Of a stretch of DNA of 33,754 nucleotides, positions 1-8,091 are shown in pieces (the first letter of the stretch is position 1; each line of letters opens with the position of its first letter). The notes beneath the pieces were generated by a model, which was not told the origin of the DNA, did no database searches, and worked only from the letters and a program-made list of their open reading frames with translations. The DNA is from DASZCR01 sp035942915 (lineage in GTDB: Bacteria; Acidobacteriota; Blastocatellia; Pyrinomonadales; Pyrinomonadaceae), in the NCBI GenBank assembly GCA_035942915.1, contig DASZCR010000295.1, forward strand, positions 1 to 33,754. The letters run 5' to 3'. A program made the position numbers and the translations under genes.

Positions 1-865
1 GCGCAGGCTCGCCCGGCCGCTTGTAGCCGATGAAGAGGGCGAGCAGCGCGCCTGAGAAGAGTCCTCCCATGTGCGCCGCGTTGTCTATGAAGTCGCGCCC
101 GACGTAGCCGATGAATAAGTTGACGAAGATCATCGGCAGCATCCCCGTCCCGAAGGCGCGCTTGAAACCGTCAGGCAACTCGTGCCGGAACTTGATGCCG
201 AAGACAAAGAGCACGCCGACGAGTCCGAAGAGCGCGCCCGACGCGCCCGCCGAAGTCTGGTCGATGGGCTTGAATAGAAACTGTCCGATGCTGCTCTCGG
301 CGAGCGCCGGTTGCACCGACAGATAACTGGCTGCCACGCCGGCCGCGCCCGTCACCACCCAGAAGAAGACGAACTTCGCAGACCCGTAGAGCTTCTCGAC
401 GTAAGGGCCGAGCATAAAGAGGCCGTACATGTTGACGATGAGATGCAGCGGCCCGAAGCCCGGCGTCTGGACGTGCAGGAAGATGGGCGTCAACAGCCGC
501 CACCACTGCCCCGCGTCAATCAGGTCGTTGCGCTTCGCGCCGTAGGCGACAAGGACGCTCGCAGGGTCTTCGCTGCCGCCTGAGAGCAGCATCAACAGAA
601 AGAGGAAGACGCAGGTCGTGAGGAAGATGACGGTGAAGGTGGCCGGACGCGAGATGACGGCACGCGCGAAGCGCAACGTTTCCGGGTCTGGATGAAGTGT
701 TCGCTGTGGCCGTTGTCGCTCTTGACGCTCGCGCGCGGCCGCCGTCGAGGGCGTGCCGCAGACCGAGCAACTCTCCTCGCCCGCCCCGACGAGCGCGCCG
801 CAGTGGCGGCACACCGTCGGCCGACCGGCGTAACTATTTCCGTCCTTGAATTGCCCTGTTGACAA
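1..865 (-). CDS. Rhomboid-family intramembrane serine protease with N-terminal zinc ribbon (3' end cut by window)
   Basis: The frame read leftward from a TTG codon gives 288 residues and runs off the window edge, so the C-terminus is missing. The N-terminus has two CxxC pairs (C19/C22 and C33/C36), a likely zinc ribbon facing the cytoplasm. A hydrophobic segment follows, and then the rhomboid core. The catalytic serine motif GASG is present (S209), and the partner histidine lies in NAAHMGG (H265). Rhomboids cleave transmembrane helices of membrane proteins; the substrate cannot be inferred here. The TTG start is chosen because an in-frame TGA lies three codons upstream and no ATG precedes the zinc ribbon; GTG just before C19 is an alternative. 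Zinc-ribbon rhomboids are a known architecture. The gene is divergent from the S8 protease gene and has its own promoter-like sequence at 976-1005. Confidence 0.9.
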   Translation of the reverse strand, partial: MSTGQFKDGNSYAGRPTVCRHCGALVGAGEESCSVCGTPSTAAARERQERQRPQRTLHPDPETLRFARAVISRPATFTVIFLTTCVFLFLLMLLSGGSEDPASVLVAYGAKRNDLIDAGQWWRLLTPIFLHVQTPGFGPLHLIVNMYGLFMLGPYVEKLYGSAKFVFFWVVTGAAGVAASYLSVQPALAESSIGQFLFKPIDQTSAGASGALFGLVGVLFVFGIKFRHELPDGFKRAFGTGMLPMIFVNLFIGYVGRDFIDNAAHMGGLFSGALLALFIGYKRPGEPA

Positions 866-975
866 GATTTCTCACAGCGCGGACACGTCGCGCCGACTCG
901 CCTGCGGCGTGCCTCAAACTTCCGACCGTGCGTCCGTCCAACTGTTCGCCAGATGAATTTTTTTGAGCGGAGAAG

Positions 976-1005
976 ATTCTACACTGAAGCCCGCGCCGGT
1001 GTCAT
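976..1005 (-). promoter_or_regulatory. Sigma-70-type promoter for the rhomboid gene
   Basis: On the minus strand, ATGACA (1005-1000) and TAGAAT (981-976) are separated by 18 bases. Each hexamer matches the sigma-70 consensus at five of six positions. Transcription would start near 969, giving a leader of about 100 bases before the TTG start at 865. The hexamers resemble those found upstream of the cyclase gene and cheW in this window, which supports the call. Confidence 0.55.
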
Positions 1006-1025
1006 GCGAGAGGCTCGTCCGTCTC

Positions 1026-1045
1026 TCTGACCGATGTCGGTCAGA
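1026..1045. promoter_or_regulatory. Perfect inverted repeat, operator-like
   Basis: TCTGACCGA and its exact reverse complement TCGGTCAGA are separated by only two bases (TG). The 9-base arms and tight spacing fit a site for a dimeric transcription factor better than an RNA hairpin, because two bases cannot form a loop. It lies between the divergent rhomboid and S8 protease genes, about 20 bases upstream of the rhomboid -35 hexamer, so it could control either. The binding protein is unknown. Confidence 0.4.
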
Positions 1046-1069
1046 CCGCTTCGTTCAAAAAGATATGAA

Positions 1070-1133
1070 GGACGCTGACCGCACTCTCTCGGACAGCGTC
1101 CTGACGCCCTCTCGACGCGCCACAGGTGGTGGC
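1070..1133 (+). other. Two hairpins in the leader upstream of the S8 protease gene
   Basis: The first hairpin pairs GGACGCTG (1070-1077) with CAGCGTCC (1094-1101); after one A/A mismatch, CCG and CGG extend it, leaving an 8-base loop. The second pairs GCCAC (1119-1123) with GTGGC (1129-1133). No U-run follows either, so they are not terminators. They lie 90-150 bases upstream of the ATG at 1223. The rest of the 866-1222 gene-free stretch holds the rhomboid promoter and the inverted repeat at 1026-1045; no clear promoter for the S8 gene was found. Confidence 0.3.
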
Positions 1134-1222
1134 ACGCGCGTTGATAAATGGCAGAGGCCGTCCGCCGAGCGAAGGGCAACGGGCGACCTGCCATGATAGT
1201 TCCCCTGAAAGTAGGAATCTCG

Positions 1223-3406
1223 ATGCGTCAAACTTTTCCTTTGTTAATCTCTCTGAGCCTGCTGGTCGCGCCGCTGGCGGGCAGCACTAGTTCCGCCCGG
1301 ACGCGCACGCAGGAAGAACGTCCGGCGCCGCGCCTGAGCCGCGCCTTGAAGCTGAGCGAAGAGCTCCGCGCGCGTCTCGAACGCGTGCGACCCGCGAGCG
1401 GAGAGCGTGCGCGCGTCATCCTGAACGTGACCGAGGGCGGAAGCGTCGAGCAGACGAGCGCCGCCTTAGAAGGCGCGGGCGCGCGTGTCCACGACAAACT
1501 CGAAGCACTTGGCGCGGTCGTCGCCGATGTGCCGGTTGAGCGGCTGGCAGAGATGGCCTCGCGTGGCGACGTGTCTTGGATTTCCGGCGACCAGCCCGTC
1601 CGTTCGCTCGCTGCGCCCGACAATACGAGCCACGCAGAGGTGACGACGGGCGCGAGCAAACTCCTGCCGCCGACCAAAGAGAAGTTGGCCGACGGCGGCG
1701 CGGGCAACAAGGTCGGCATCGCCATCCTCGATAGCGGCATCAGCCCGCCCGACGCGGCCGAGTTCGCCGGCTACGAGTGGCGCTATTCGAGCGGCACGCT
1801 CGGCACCGGTCTCTTCTCGCAAAAATATCTCGCCACCTACGACCGCATCCGCAAGCGCGTCGATTTCACCGGCGAGTCGAAGTCTGAAGACGCTTACGGA
1901 CACGGCACGCACACGGCCGGAGTGGCCGCCGGGACGGGACAGGCGAGCGAAGATTACGCCGCGCAGCACGCGGGCGCGCCGACCTACGGCGGCATCGCCA
2001 CAGGCGCTAACCTCGTCGATGTGCGCGTGCTCAACTCGCGCGGGACGGGCACGGTCTCCGGCGTTATCGCGGGCATCAACTGGGTGATTCAAAACCGCAA
2101 GACCTACAACATCCGCGTCATGAACCTCTCGCTCGGCACGCCCGTCACGCAGAGCTACAAGACAGACCCGCTCTGTCAGGCTGTGGCGCGCGCGTCGGCC
2201 GCAGGCGTCGTCGTCGTCGTCGCCGCAGGCAACTGGGGCAAAGACGCGGAGGGGCGCACGCTCTACGGCGGCATCCTCTCGCCCGCCAACTCGCCGCACG
2301 TCATCACGGTCGGGGCGACGAACACGCAGCAGACCGACGCGCGTTCGGACGACACCGTCGCCAGTTACTCTTCGCGCGGGCCGACGCTGGTCGATGGTCT
2401 CGTCAAGCCGGACCTCGTCGCGCCCGGCAACCGCATCGGCGCGGCCGAGACTTCCGTCTCTTCGCCGACGGCGAGCTACTCCTACACGCAGACGGGCGGC
2501 GGCGGTCTCATCGGCGGCCTCGTCAGTGGCGACACTTCATCCAACACGCCGAAGGCCACCGGCACTTACGAAATCCTGAGCGGCACGTCGTTCGCCGCGC
2601 CGGTCGTTTCGGGCGCGGTCGCGCTCATGCTCGAAGCTAATCAATCGCTGACGCCGCCTCTCGTCAAGGCCATCCTGATGCGTACCGCTCAGCGTCTCCC
2701 GTTCTACGAAACGCTACTGATGAACGGCAAGATGTCGCACCTCGAACGCGTCATCACGGAAGGCGCAGGCCAGTTGAACGCGAGCGCCGCCGTCACGCTG
2801 GCAAGCGTGATTCGCAAGGACGCAGACCGCGCACAGGAGGGCGACTACCTTATCACCGCGCGGAACAAGACCTATCAAAGCATCGGTCTCGACGCGCCGA
2901 TAGCGGGCGAGGCGATGCCGATTAACAACGGTCTCATCTGGGCGGCGGGCGTCGCCTTCAACGACCGTCTGCAACTGACGCACGGCTACAAACTCCCGGA
3001 TGGCACGGTCGTCAGCGAAGGCTTCGTGATGGTTGACGGCTACGTTCTCGGCGACGGTACGTACCTCTTTGCCGACGGCTCGACGCTCGCAAGCGGCTAC
3101 CTGCTCGGCAGCGGCATCATGATGAGCGATGGCTATCTGCTCGGCAGCGGTTATCTGTTGGGCAGCGGATACCTGCTCGGCAGCGGTTACCTGCTCGGCA
3201 GCGAATACATCCACGCCGACGGCGTGACTTCGACGGGCGTGCGCGAAGGTTGGGCTTTCGACAACGAGGCGGTGTGGAGGTCGAATCTGGTCGAGCCGAG
3301 TTCCGTCCGACTGAGCGACGAGCAGGTGATGATTCAGGGCGAGAGCGCGATGCCCTCTGCAGCGCGCAGGCTCTCGACGACCAGCCCGCTCTACCCGCGA
3401 CCCTGA
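1223..3406 (+). CDS. Secreted subtilisin-like serine protease (S8) with C-terminal Gly-Tyr-Leu-Leu repeats
   Basis: This 727-residue protein starts with a signal peptide (about residues 1-25, hydrophobic stretch LLISLSLLVAPLAG), so it should be exported. An I9-type inhibitor propeptide probably follows (about 55-130). The catalytic domain has the full S8 set: Asp in AILDSG (D170), His in GHGTH (H227), oxyanion Asn in AAGNWG (N337) and Ser in SGTSFAAP (S456). The C-terminal region (about 587-667) is a low-complexity series of DG/GYLLG turns that ends in four nearly identical GYLLGS hexapeptides, possibly a beta-solenoid or wall-interacting tail. I chose the ATG at 1223 because it begins the signal peptide and has AGGAA a few bases upstream; the frame is open further upstream but that extension lacks protein-like features. 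It is probably a broad-specificity extracellular protease. Confidence 0.93.
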   Translation: MRQTFPLLISLSLLVAPLAGSTSSARTRTQEERPAPRLSRALKLSEELRARLERVRPASGERARVILNVTEGGSVEQTSAALEGAGARVHDKLEALGAVVADVPVERLAEMASRGDVSWISGDQPVRSLAAPDNTSHAEVTTGASKLLPPTKEKLADGGAGNKVGIAILDSGISPPDAAEFAGYEWRYSSGTLGTGLFSQKYLATYDRIRKRVDFTGESKSEDAYGHGTHTAGVAAGTGQASEDYAAQHAGAPTYGGIATGANLVDVRVLNSRGTGTVSGVIAGINWVIQNRKTYNIRVMNLSLGTPVTQSYKTDPLCQAVARASAAGVVVVVAAGNWGKDAEGRTLYGGILSPANSPHVITVGATNTQQTDARSDDTVASYSSRGPTLVDGLVKPDLVAPGNRIGAAETSVSSPTASYSYTQTGGGGLIGGLVSGDTSSNTPKATGTYEILSGTSFAAPVVSGAVALMLEANQSLTPPLVKAILMRTAQRLPFYETLLMNGKMSHLERVITEGAGQLNASAAVTLASVIRKDADRAQEGDYLITARNKTYQSIGLDAPIAGEAMPINNGLIWAAGVAFNDRLQLTHGYKLPDGTVVSEGFVMVDGYVLGDGTYLFADGSTLASGYLLGSGIMMSDGYLLGSGYLLGSGYLLGSGYLLGSEYIHADGVTSTGVREGWAFDNEAVWRSNLVEPSSVRLSDEQVMIQGESAMPSAARRLSTTSPLYPRP
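3131..3204 (+). repeat. 18-bp in-frame tandem repeat encoding GYLLGS
   Basis: About four 18-base units, differing at third codon positions (tat/tac, ctg/ttg, ggt/gga), encode GYLLGS. The synonymous differences suggest the peptide repeat is under selection and is not a very recent duplication. The units lie inside the 3' part of the S8 protease gene. Changes in copy number would keep the reading frame. Confidence 0.85.
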
Positions 3407-3417
3407 ACACCGAAACG

Positions 3418-3457
3418 GGGGCGTCCCGCGTCGCTCAACACGCGCGAGGGACGCCTC
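3418..3457 (+). terminator. Possible terminator after the S8 protease gene
   Basis: GGCGTCCC (3420-3427) pairs exactly with GGGACGCC (3448-3455), and flanking bases can extend the stem. A pyrimidine-rich stretch (CTCCTCTTATC) follows but no run of U, so efficient intrinsic termination is uncertain. It sits 12 bases past the S8 stop codon in a 101-base gap before the HD-GYP gene. Confidence 0.35.
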
Positions 3458-3507
3458 CTCTTATCAACCATCAATCCGCAAGATACGTGCGGCCTTTCGA
3501 GTGACCA

Positions 3508-5595
3508 ATGAGCCGAACTAAAGAGACCCGCAAGAGCCTCGTCTACCAATCCGTGATTACCTTCGCGGGCATCTCTCTGTGGCTCTGGTCGCTCGTCGGC
3601 ATCGGCCTTTCTCGCACCGGCACCGAACTCCTGACGCTGCTCGCCGTCCTCCCGCTCGTACTGGCGGCGAGCGTCTTCCCCATCACCTTTCCGTCGCCTG
3701 CGGGCGCGAAAGTGACGAGCAACAAAATCAGCTTCACGTTGACGGACGCGCTCGTCTTTCTCGTCGCCTGCCTCTACGGCTCAGTTCCGGCCATCCTGCT
3801 CGCGGGCATCGAAGGCTTCGTCGGCTCGCGCCGCGCCATCAAGCGCCTGTCGAGCAATCTCTTTTCGGCGAGCATGATGGCGCTGGCCGCAGGCTCGGCC
3901 GCCATCGCGCTCGGCGCAGTGCTGCGTCACGGCTTCGGCGAGGCGGCGGGCGAGACCCGGCACACGTTCCTCGCCGTCGCGCTTGCGCTCCTGACGGCAA
4001 GCCTCGTCCATCTCGTCGTCAACGTCGGGCTGCTCTCGACGCTCTTTGCCCTGAGGCTCGACAGTTCGATTATCTCGACCGTCAAGCGCAACCTGCTGTG
4101 GGCTGTCCCGATGTTCGTGCCGACGGGCACGGCCGCCAGCCTGATGTTCGTCGCGCTCGAACAGGGCGTGGCCGTCGTCGTCGTCATCGGCGCGCCCGTC
4201 CTGCTCGCCGTCTACTTCGTCCACCGCCAGTATCGCGACAGCGTGCAGGAACGCATCCAACTCATCGAGAAGGCCAACCGCGAGCGGCTCGAAGCGACCG
4301 AGAAGGCGCACCGCCAGACCATCGAGGCGCTCGCCGTCGCCATCAACGCGAAGGACGAGGTGACGCATGAACACGTCCTGCGCGTGCAGATTTACGCGGC
4401 CGGGGTGGCGCGTCTGCTCGGCTGCACCGAGTCGGAAGTGGAAGCCTTGAAAGCGGGCGCGCTCTTGCACGACATCGGCAAGATTGCCGTCCCCGATTAC
4501 ATCCTGAACAAACCGGGCAAACTCACCGCCGCCGAGTTCGACAAGATGAAACTGCACACCATCGCGGGCGCGCAGATTCTCGGCCGCGTCGAGTTTCCCT
4601 ACCCGGTCGTGCCGGTCGTCCGCTCGCACCATGAGCGTTGGGACGGGCGCGGCTACCCCGACGGGTTGCGCGGCGAAGCGATACCGCTGACGGCGCGCAT
4701 CCTTTCCGTCGTCGATTGCTTCGACGCCGTGCGCGAAGACCGGCAGTATCGCAAGGGACTGACGCGCGCAGAGGCCATCGACCTCATCATGCAAGGCAGC
4801 GGCACGCAGTACGACCCGCGCGTCGTCGGCACTTTCGTCACCCACCTGCCGGAGTTCGAGGCAGAGATTCAGGCGCACCGCGACGCGCCGCTGCCGACCT
4901 TCGGTATCGAACCGCTCGAAGACCTCTCCGACGCCGCGCGCTCGGTCACACCGGCCGCCGGACTGGCCTCCGAGACGAACGCCGGGCAGAGCACTCAACA
5001 GACGGCCTCGACGGCCAACGTCAAACCGGGCGACGAAGCCGAGCATGAAGTTCTGTCGCACCTGACACGCGCCTTCGACTCGGCGCGCTCGCTCGAAGAG
5101 CTCTCGCACGCCTTGACCGACAACCTCGCGCGCATCGTGCCCTTCGAGACCTGCGCGCTCACCCTTGCGCCGGACGCGACGGGCGAGCACCGCGTCGTCC
5201 ACGCTTTCGGACTCAATGCCGCGCTGCTCGTCGGACGAACCATCACGACGGGCGACGGCGTGACGGGTTGGGCGCTCGCCAACCGCAAGCCTTTCTGCAA
5301 CACAGACCCGAAGCTCGACCTGCCCGCAGCACTCGCCGCAAACTTCGCCGCCTACCAGACGCTCGCCGTCTTCCCACTCGTCAAAGACGACGAACTGCAC
5401 GGCGCGCTGACTCTCTACTCGGCCTCGCTCAAGGAGTACGACGCGCACCACCAGCGTCTTCTCCAACAGGTCGCCGCACTCTTCACCGCCGCCCTCTCAG
5501 ACATCGGCAAGCGCGCCGCGCAACCGGCGGCCGTCTTCAACCTCGCGCCCTCTCCGCTCCAACTCGCGCCGCTCGAATCCGAACTGACGCACTAA
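3508..5595 (+). CDS. Membrane HD-GYP phosphodiesterase with C-terminal GAF domain
   Basis: The 695-residue protein has a hydrophobic N-terminal region of about 240 residues with several membrane spans, a short charged helix (about 245-280, rich in E, R and K), an HD-GYP domain (about 285-450), a disordered linker rich in A/S/T, and a GAF-like domain (about 525-675). HD-GYP signatures are present: HDIGK (H321, D322), HHERWDGRGYP (H374, H375; GYP at 382-384). HD-GYP proteins of this type hydrolyse c-di-GMP or related cyclic dinucleotides, so a membrane-sensed signal probably controls turnover. A C-terminal GAF is less common than an N-terminal one and may add a second ligand input. The start is the first ATG ahead of the first membrane span; no good ribosome-binding site precedes it. 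No diguanylate cyclase was seen in the window. Confidence 0.9.
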   Translation: MSRTKETRKSLVYQSVITFAGISLWLWSLVGIGLSRTGTELLTLLAVLPLVLAASVFPITFPSPAGAKVTSNKISFTLTDALVFLVACLYGSVPAILLAGIEGFVGSRRAIKRLSSNLFSASMMALAAGSAAIALGAVLRHGFGEAAGETRHTFLAVALALLTASLVHLVVNVGLLSTLFALRLDSSIISTVKRNLLWAVPMFVPTGTAASLMFVALEQGVAVVVVIGAPVLLAVYFVHRQYRDSVQERIQLIEKANRERLEATEKAHRQTIEALAVAINAKDEVTHEHVLRVQIYAAGVARLLGCTESEVEALKAGALLHDIGKIAVPDYILNKPGKLTAAEFDKMKLHTIAGAQILGRVEFPYPVVPVVRSHHERWDGRGYPDGLRGEAIPLTARILSVVDCFDAVREDRQYRKGLTRAEAIDLIMQGSGTQYDPRVVGTFVTHLPEFEAEIQAHRDAPLPTFGIEPLEDLSDAARSVTPAAGLASETNAGQSTQQTASTANVKPGDEAEHEVLSHLTRAFDSARSLEELSHALTDNLARIVPFETCALTLAPDATGEHRVVHAFGLNAALLVGRTITTGDGVTGWALANRKPFCNTDPKLDLPAALAANFAAYQTLAVFPLVKDDELHGALTLYSASLKEYDAHHQRLLQQVAALFTAALSDIGKRAAQPAAVFNLAPSPLQLAPLESELTH

Positions 5596-5611
5596 CACTG
5601 ACGCACTAACA
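5584..5611 (+). repeat. Perfect 14-bp tandem duplication across a stop codon
   Basis: CTGACGCACTAACA occurs twice without a gap. The first copy contains the TAA stop of the HD-GYP gene (5593-5595); the second copy lies just downstream. It is a simple local duplication. The rest of the 41-base gap before the convergent gene shows no clear terminator. Confidence 0.9.
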
Positions 5612-5636
5612 AGGCGACGAATTTCGACGCGCGCTC

Positions 5637-7841
5637 TCAGTCTATTTTCGCGTGCGCGCGGACTTCGCGCGGCGCTTCCCGGTCGTTGATGACTTCGAGC
5701 GGCGCACGCCAGACGAGCGTCTTGACGCGGCACGTGCCGGTGTTGTCTTCGCGGCAGTAGAAGAGCGTCAAACGCACGCGGAGGTCGAGCGCGCCGGGCG
5801 AGAAAGAGCCGAGCGGGACGCGCAGGGGCAGTTTCGGGTCGCCGGTCACTTTCGCGCTCAAGGCGACGCCGTTGCCGTGGCCGTCAATCTTGCCCGCATG
5901 AGAAAGCTCCTCGCCGCCCATCGCAACCCAGATGCGATAACGCTGCGGCGCAGAAGGGTTCAGGTGATAGCCTGCGGGCAACGTCACATCTACCGTCAAC
6001 TGACCGCGCTCGCCCGCCACGAAACGCTGCGGCGCAAGCCGAATCTCTTTGACGTTCGGCGCAGCCTCATCCTCAACATTCGTCGCCAGCGCATCGGACG
6101 CGGGCGGCGGTGGACGCAAGCCCGCGAGTCTGAGCGTCGAGGTCTGTTTCGTTTGCAGGTCGATGACGCGGACGGCGTGGTTGTTCGTGTCGGCGACGTA
6201 GAGTTTGCCGCGCGCAAGGCTGAGGCCGCCTGGCTCGTAGAAAGAGGGCGTCGCGCCGTCGGACTGGCCGGGCTTGCCCGTGCCGAGAAAGGTCGAGACG
6301 GTGCGCGTGCGCGTATCGAGCCGTTTGATTTTGTGATTGTAGGTGTCTGCGATGAGCAGCGCGCCGTCCTCTGCGGAGGCGAGGCCGAGCGGGTGTTGCA
6401 GGCGCACATCATCGCCGCGCCCGTCGCGGTCGCCGAACTCGAAGAGGTCTCCGCCGACAAGCGTGCTCACTTGCGGCTGCGGCACTTCAACGCCGCTCGC
6501 GGACGAATCTGTTGAAGGCGACGCTGCTTGTGCGTCGGAACGTGCGGGCGTCTGTTTGGCGTCGGGAAGTTCGATGGCACGGATGATGTTCGACTCGCTG
6601 TCGGCGACGTAGAGGGCGCGGCCGTCGGTCGCCAGTCCCGAAGGTTGTGCGAAGGCTGCTTCGTCGCGTGGGCCGTCGAGTCGCGCTTCGCGTCCCGTTC
6701 CGGCGAAGACGGAAAGCTGCTGCCGTTCGAGGTCGAGTTGCCAGATTTGATGCGGCCCGGCCATTGCGATGTAGAGCGTGCGCCCGACGAGTTGCAAGTC
6801 CCAAGGAGAAGCGATTGAGGTCGTGCGCGCCGCGCCGCCTCTCGTGCCGAAGTCGCGCATCTGCTGTCCCGTCCCGGCGATGGTCTGCACGGTGCGCGCC
6901 TTGAGGTCGATGCGTCGGATGAGATGGTTGGCCGTGTCTGCGACGTAGAGCGCATCGGCCGCTTCGTCGAGCGCAAGCCCTTGCGGACGATAAAAGGTCG
7001 CTTCGTCGAAACGTCCGTCGCGTGCGCCTTGTGCGCCCGTGCCGACCGTCTCGATGAGCGTGCCGTCGAGGCGCGTGATGACGATGCGGTGATGGTTCGA
7101 GTCGGCGATAAAGAGACGGTCGCCGCGCGCGTCGGCCAGAATCTTGCCGGGAAAGGCCAGCGGCAGGTCGCCCGTCTTCGCGCGTTCGAGGGCGAGTTTG
7201 AGAGGCTCTTCGTTCAACTCGCCGCGCGTGCGCGCCTCAACGATGAGTTCGCCGATGACGCGGTCGAGCGCCTCGTAATGGCCTTCGCCCGCGACCTTGC
7301 CGACGACGTAGCCCGCAGGGTCGATGAGCACCTGCGTCGGCCACGCATCGACGGCGTAAGCGTCCCAGATGCGGAAGTCCGCGTCGTTGACGACCGGGTG
7401 CTCGACGCCGTAGCGCAGAATGACGCGGCGGATGTTCTCCGTCTCCTTCTCGTTCTCGAACTTGGCGGAGTGGACGCCGACGACGACGAGTTGGCGCGCG
7501 TATTTCGCTTCGAGCCGCTGCAAGTCCGGGATGACGTGCATGCAGTTGATGCAACCGTAAGTCCAGAAGTCGAGCAGCACGACCTTGCCGCGTAAGCCCG
7601 CAATCGTCAGCGGGCGCTCCGTGTTGAGCCAGCCGCGACCGCCCGCGAGTTCGGGCGCACGCACGCGCCCACGTTGTCTGACAGACATCTCTGCAAAGCC
7701 TTTCGACGAAGCTGCCGAGCCGGTCTGCGCACGCGCCACGCGCGACGCGGCCGCGAGGAGCAATGCCGACAGGCAGACGATGAAGGCGACGGCGAGCATC
7801 GCCCGCAAAAGTCTTTCGCGCGTCTTTCCCCGAATGTCCAT
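5637..7841 (-). CDS. Exported thioredoxin-like / NHL beta-propeller / DsbD-alpha-like fusion protein
   Basis: The 734-residue protein opens with a signal peptide or anchor (about residues 12-37). A thioredoxin-like domain (about 60-200) has the motif WTYGCINC (C97, C100) followed by a cis-Pro-type AWPTQVLI. Next come NHL repeats forming a propeller (about 215-590; repeated motifs such as LYVADTANHLIRRIDL). The C-terminal domain (about 610-725) contains FYCREDNTGTC, two cysteines spaced much as in the N-terminal domain of DsbD. This layout resembles NHLRC2-type proteins, here with an added C-terminal domain. A periplasmic thiol-redox role is likely; the partner is unknown. ATG at 7841 is chosen because GAGAGAGAG lies just upstream and the signal peptide starts there. 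The gene is convergent with the HD-GYP gene and divergent from cheW. Confidence 0.88.
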   Translation of the reverse strand: MDIRGKTRERLLRAMLAVAFIVCLSALLLAAASRVARAQTGSAASSKGFAEMSVRQRGRVRAPELAGGRGWLNTERPLTIAGLRGKVVLLDFWTYGCINCMHVIPDLQRLEAKYARQLVVVGVHSAKFENEKETENIRRVILRYGVEHPVVNDADFRIWDAYAVDAWPTQVLIDPAGYVVGKVAGEGHYEALDRVIGELIVEARTRGELNEEPLKLALERAKTGDLPLAFPGKILADARGDRLFIADSNHHRIVITRLDGTLIETVGTGAQGARDGRFDEATFYRPQGLALDEAADALYVADTANHLIRRIDLKARTVQTIAGTGQQMRDFGTRGGAARTTSIASPWDLQLVGRTLYIAMAGPHQIWQLDLERQQLSVFAGTGREARLDGPRDEAAFAQPSGLATDGRALYVADSESNIIRAIELPDAKQTPARSDAQAASPSTDSSASGVEVPQPQVSTLVGGDLFEFGDRDGRGDDVRLQHPLGLASAEDGALLIADTYNHKIKRLDTRTRTVSTFLGTGKPGQSDGATPSFYEPGGLSLARGKLYVADTNNHAVRVIDLQTKQTSTLRLAGLRPPPPASDALATNVEDEAAPNVKEIRLAPQRFVAGERGQLTVDVTLPAGYHLNPSAPQRYRIWVAMGGEELSHAGKIDGHGNGVALSAKVTGDPKLPLRVPLGSFSPGALDLRVRLTLFYCREDNTGTCRVKTLVWRAPLEVINDREAPREVRAHAKID

Positions 7842-7927
7842 GTTTCTCTCTCTCTCGGACGGCGTCCGTGATAAAACCATTTCGCGCTGAAGACAGGCGC
7901 GCGTGCATGTCTCGACGGATGAGCGTC

Positions 7928-7937
7928 AGTTTAGCAT
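7928..7937 (-). promoter_or_regulatory. Possible extended -10 promoter for the thioredoxin/NHL gene
   Basis: On the minus strand TAAACT (7933-7928) is preceded by ATGC, giving a TGn extended -10 element. No convincing -35 hexamer lies at the right distance. It is about 85 bases upstream of the ATG at 7841, in the 250-base divergent region shared with cheW. Confidence 0.3.
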
Positions 7938-7975
7938 GTGCAGACGGCGGCCGACGGCGCGCAACCCGGAAGTCG

Positions 7976-8004
7976 TTGACACGCCTCCGGTCGCATGTTA
8001 GAAC
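7976..8004 (+). promoter_or_regulatory. Sigma-70 promoter of the chemosensory operon
   Basis: A perfect TTGACA (7976-7981) is followed after 17 bases by TAGAAC (7999-8004), which is preceded by TGT, an extended -10 element. Transcription would start near 8011, about 80 bases before the cheW ATG. It is among the strongest promoter matches in the window and points to constitutive housekeeping-sigma expression of the operon. Confidence 0.6.
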
Positions 8005-8091
8005 CGCTAGTGCCTGCTGTTTCGGCCGCCCACCGAAGGCGCGTGTCCTCGGCCGCCGACTCTTTCCCGAAGCCCCCCGCGACGCAAACGC

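Noticed and set aside
1148..1222. Upstream extension of the S8 protease reading frame
   Set aside because: It would place charged residues before the signal peptide; the ATG at 1223 has an AGGAA site and gives a normal signal peptide.
3781..5466. Open frame of 561 codons on the minus strand opposite the HD-GYP gene
   Set aside because: The opposite frame has clear HD-GYP and GAF motifs; this one is rich in Arg, Val and Asp without domain structure.
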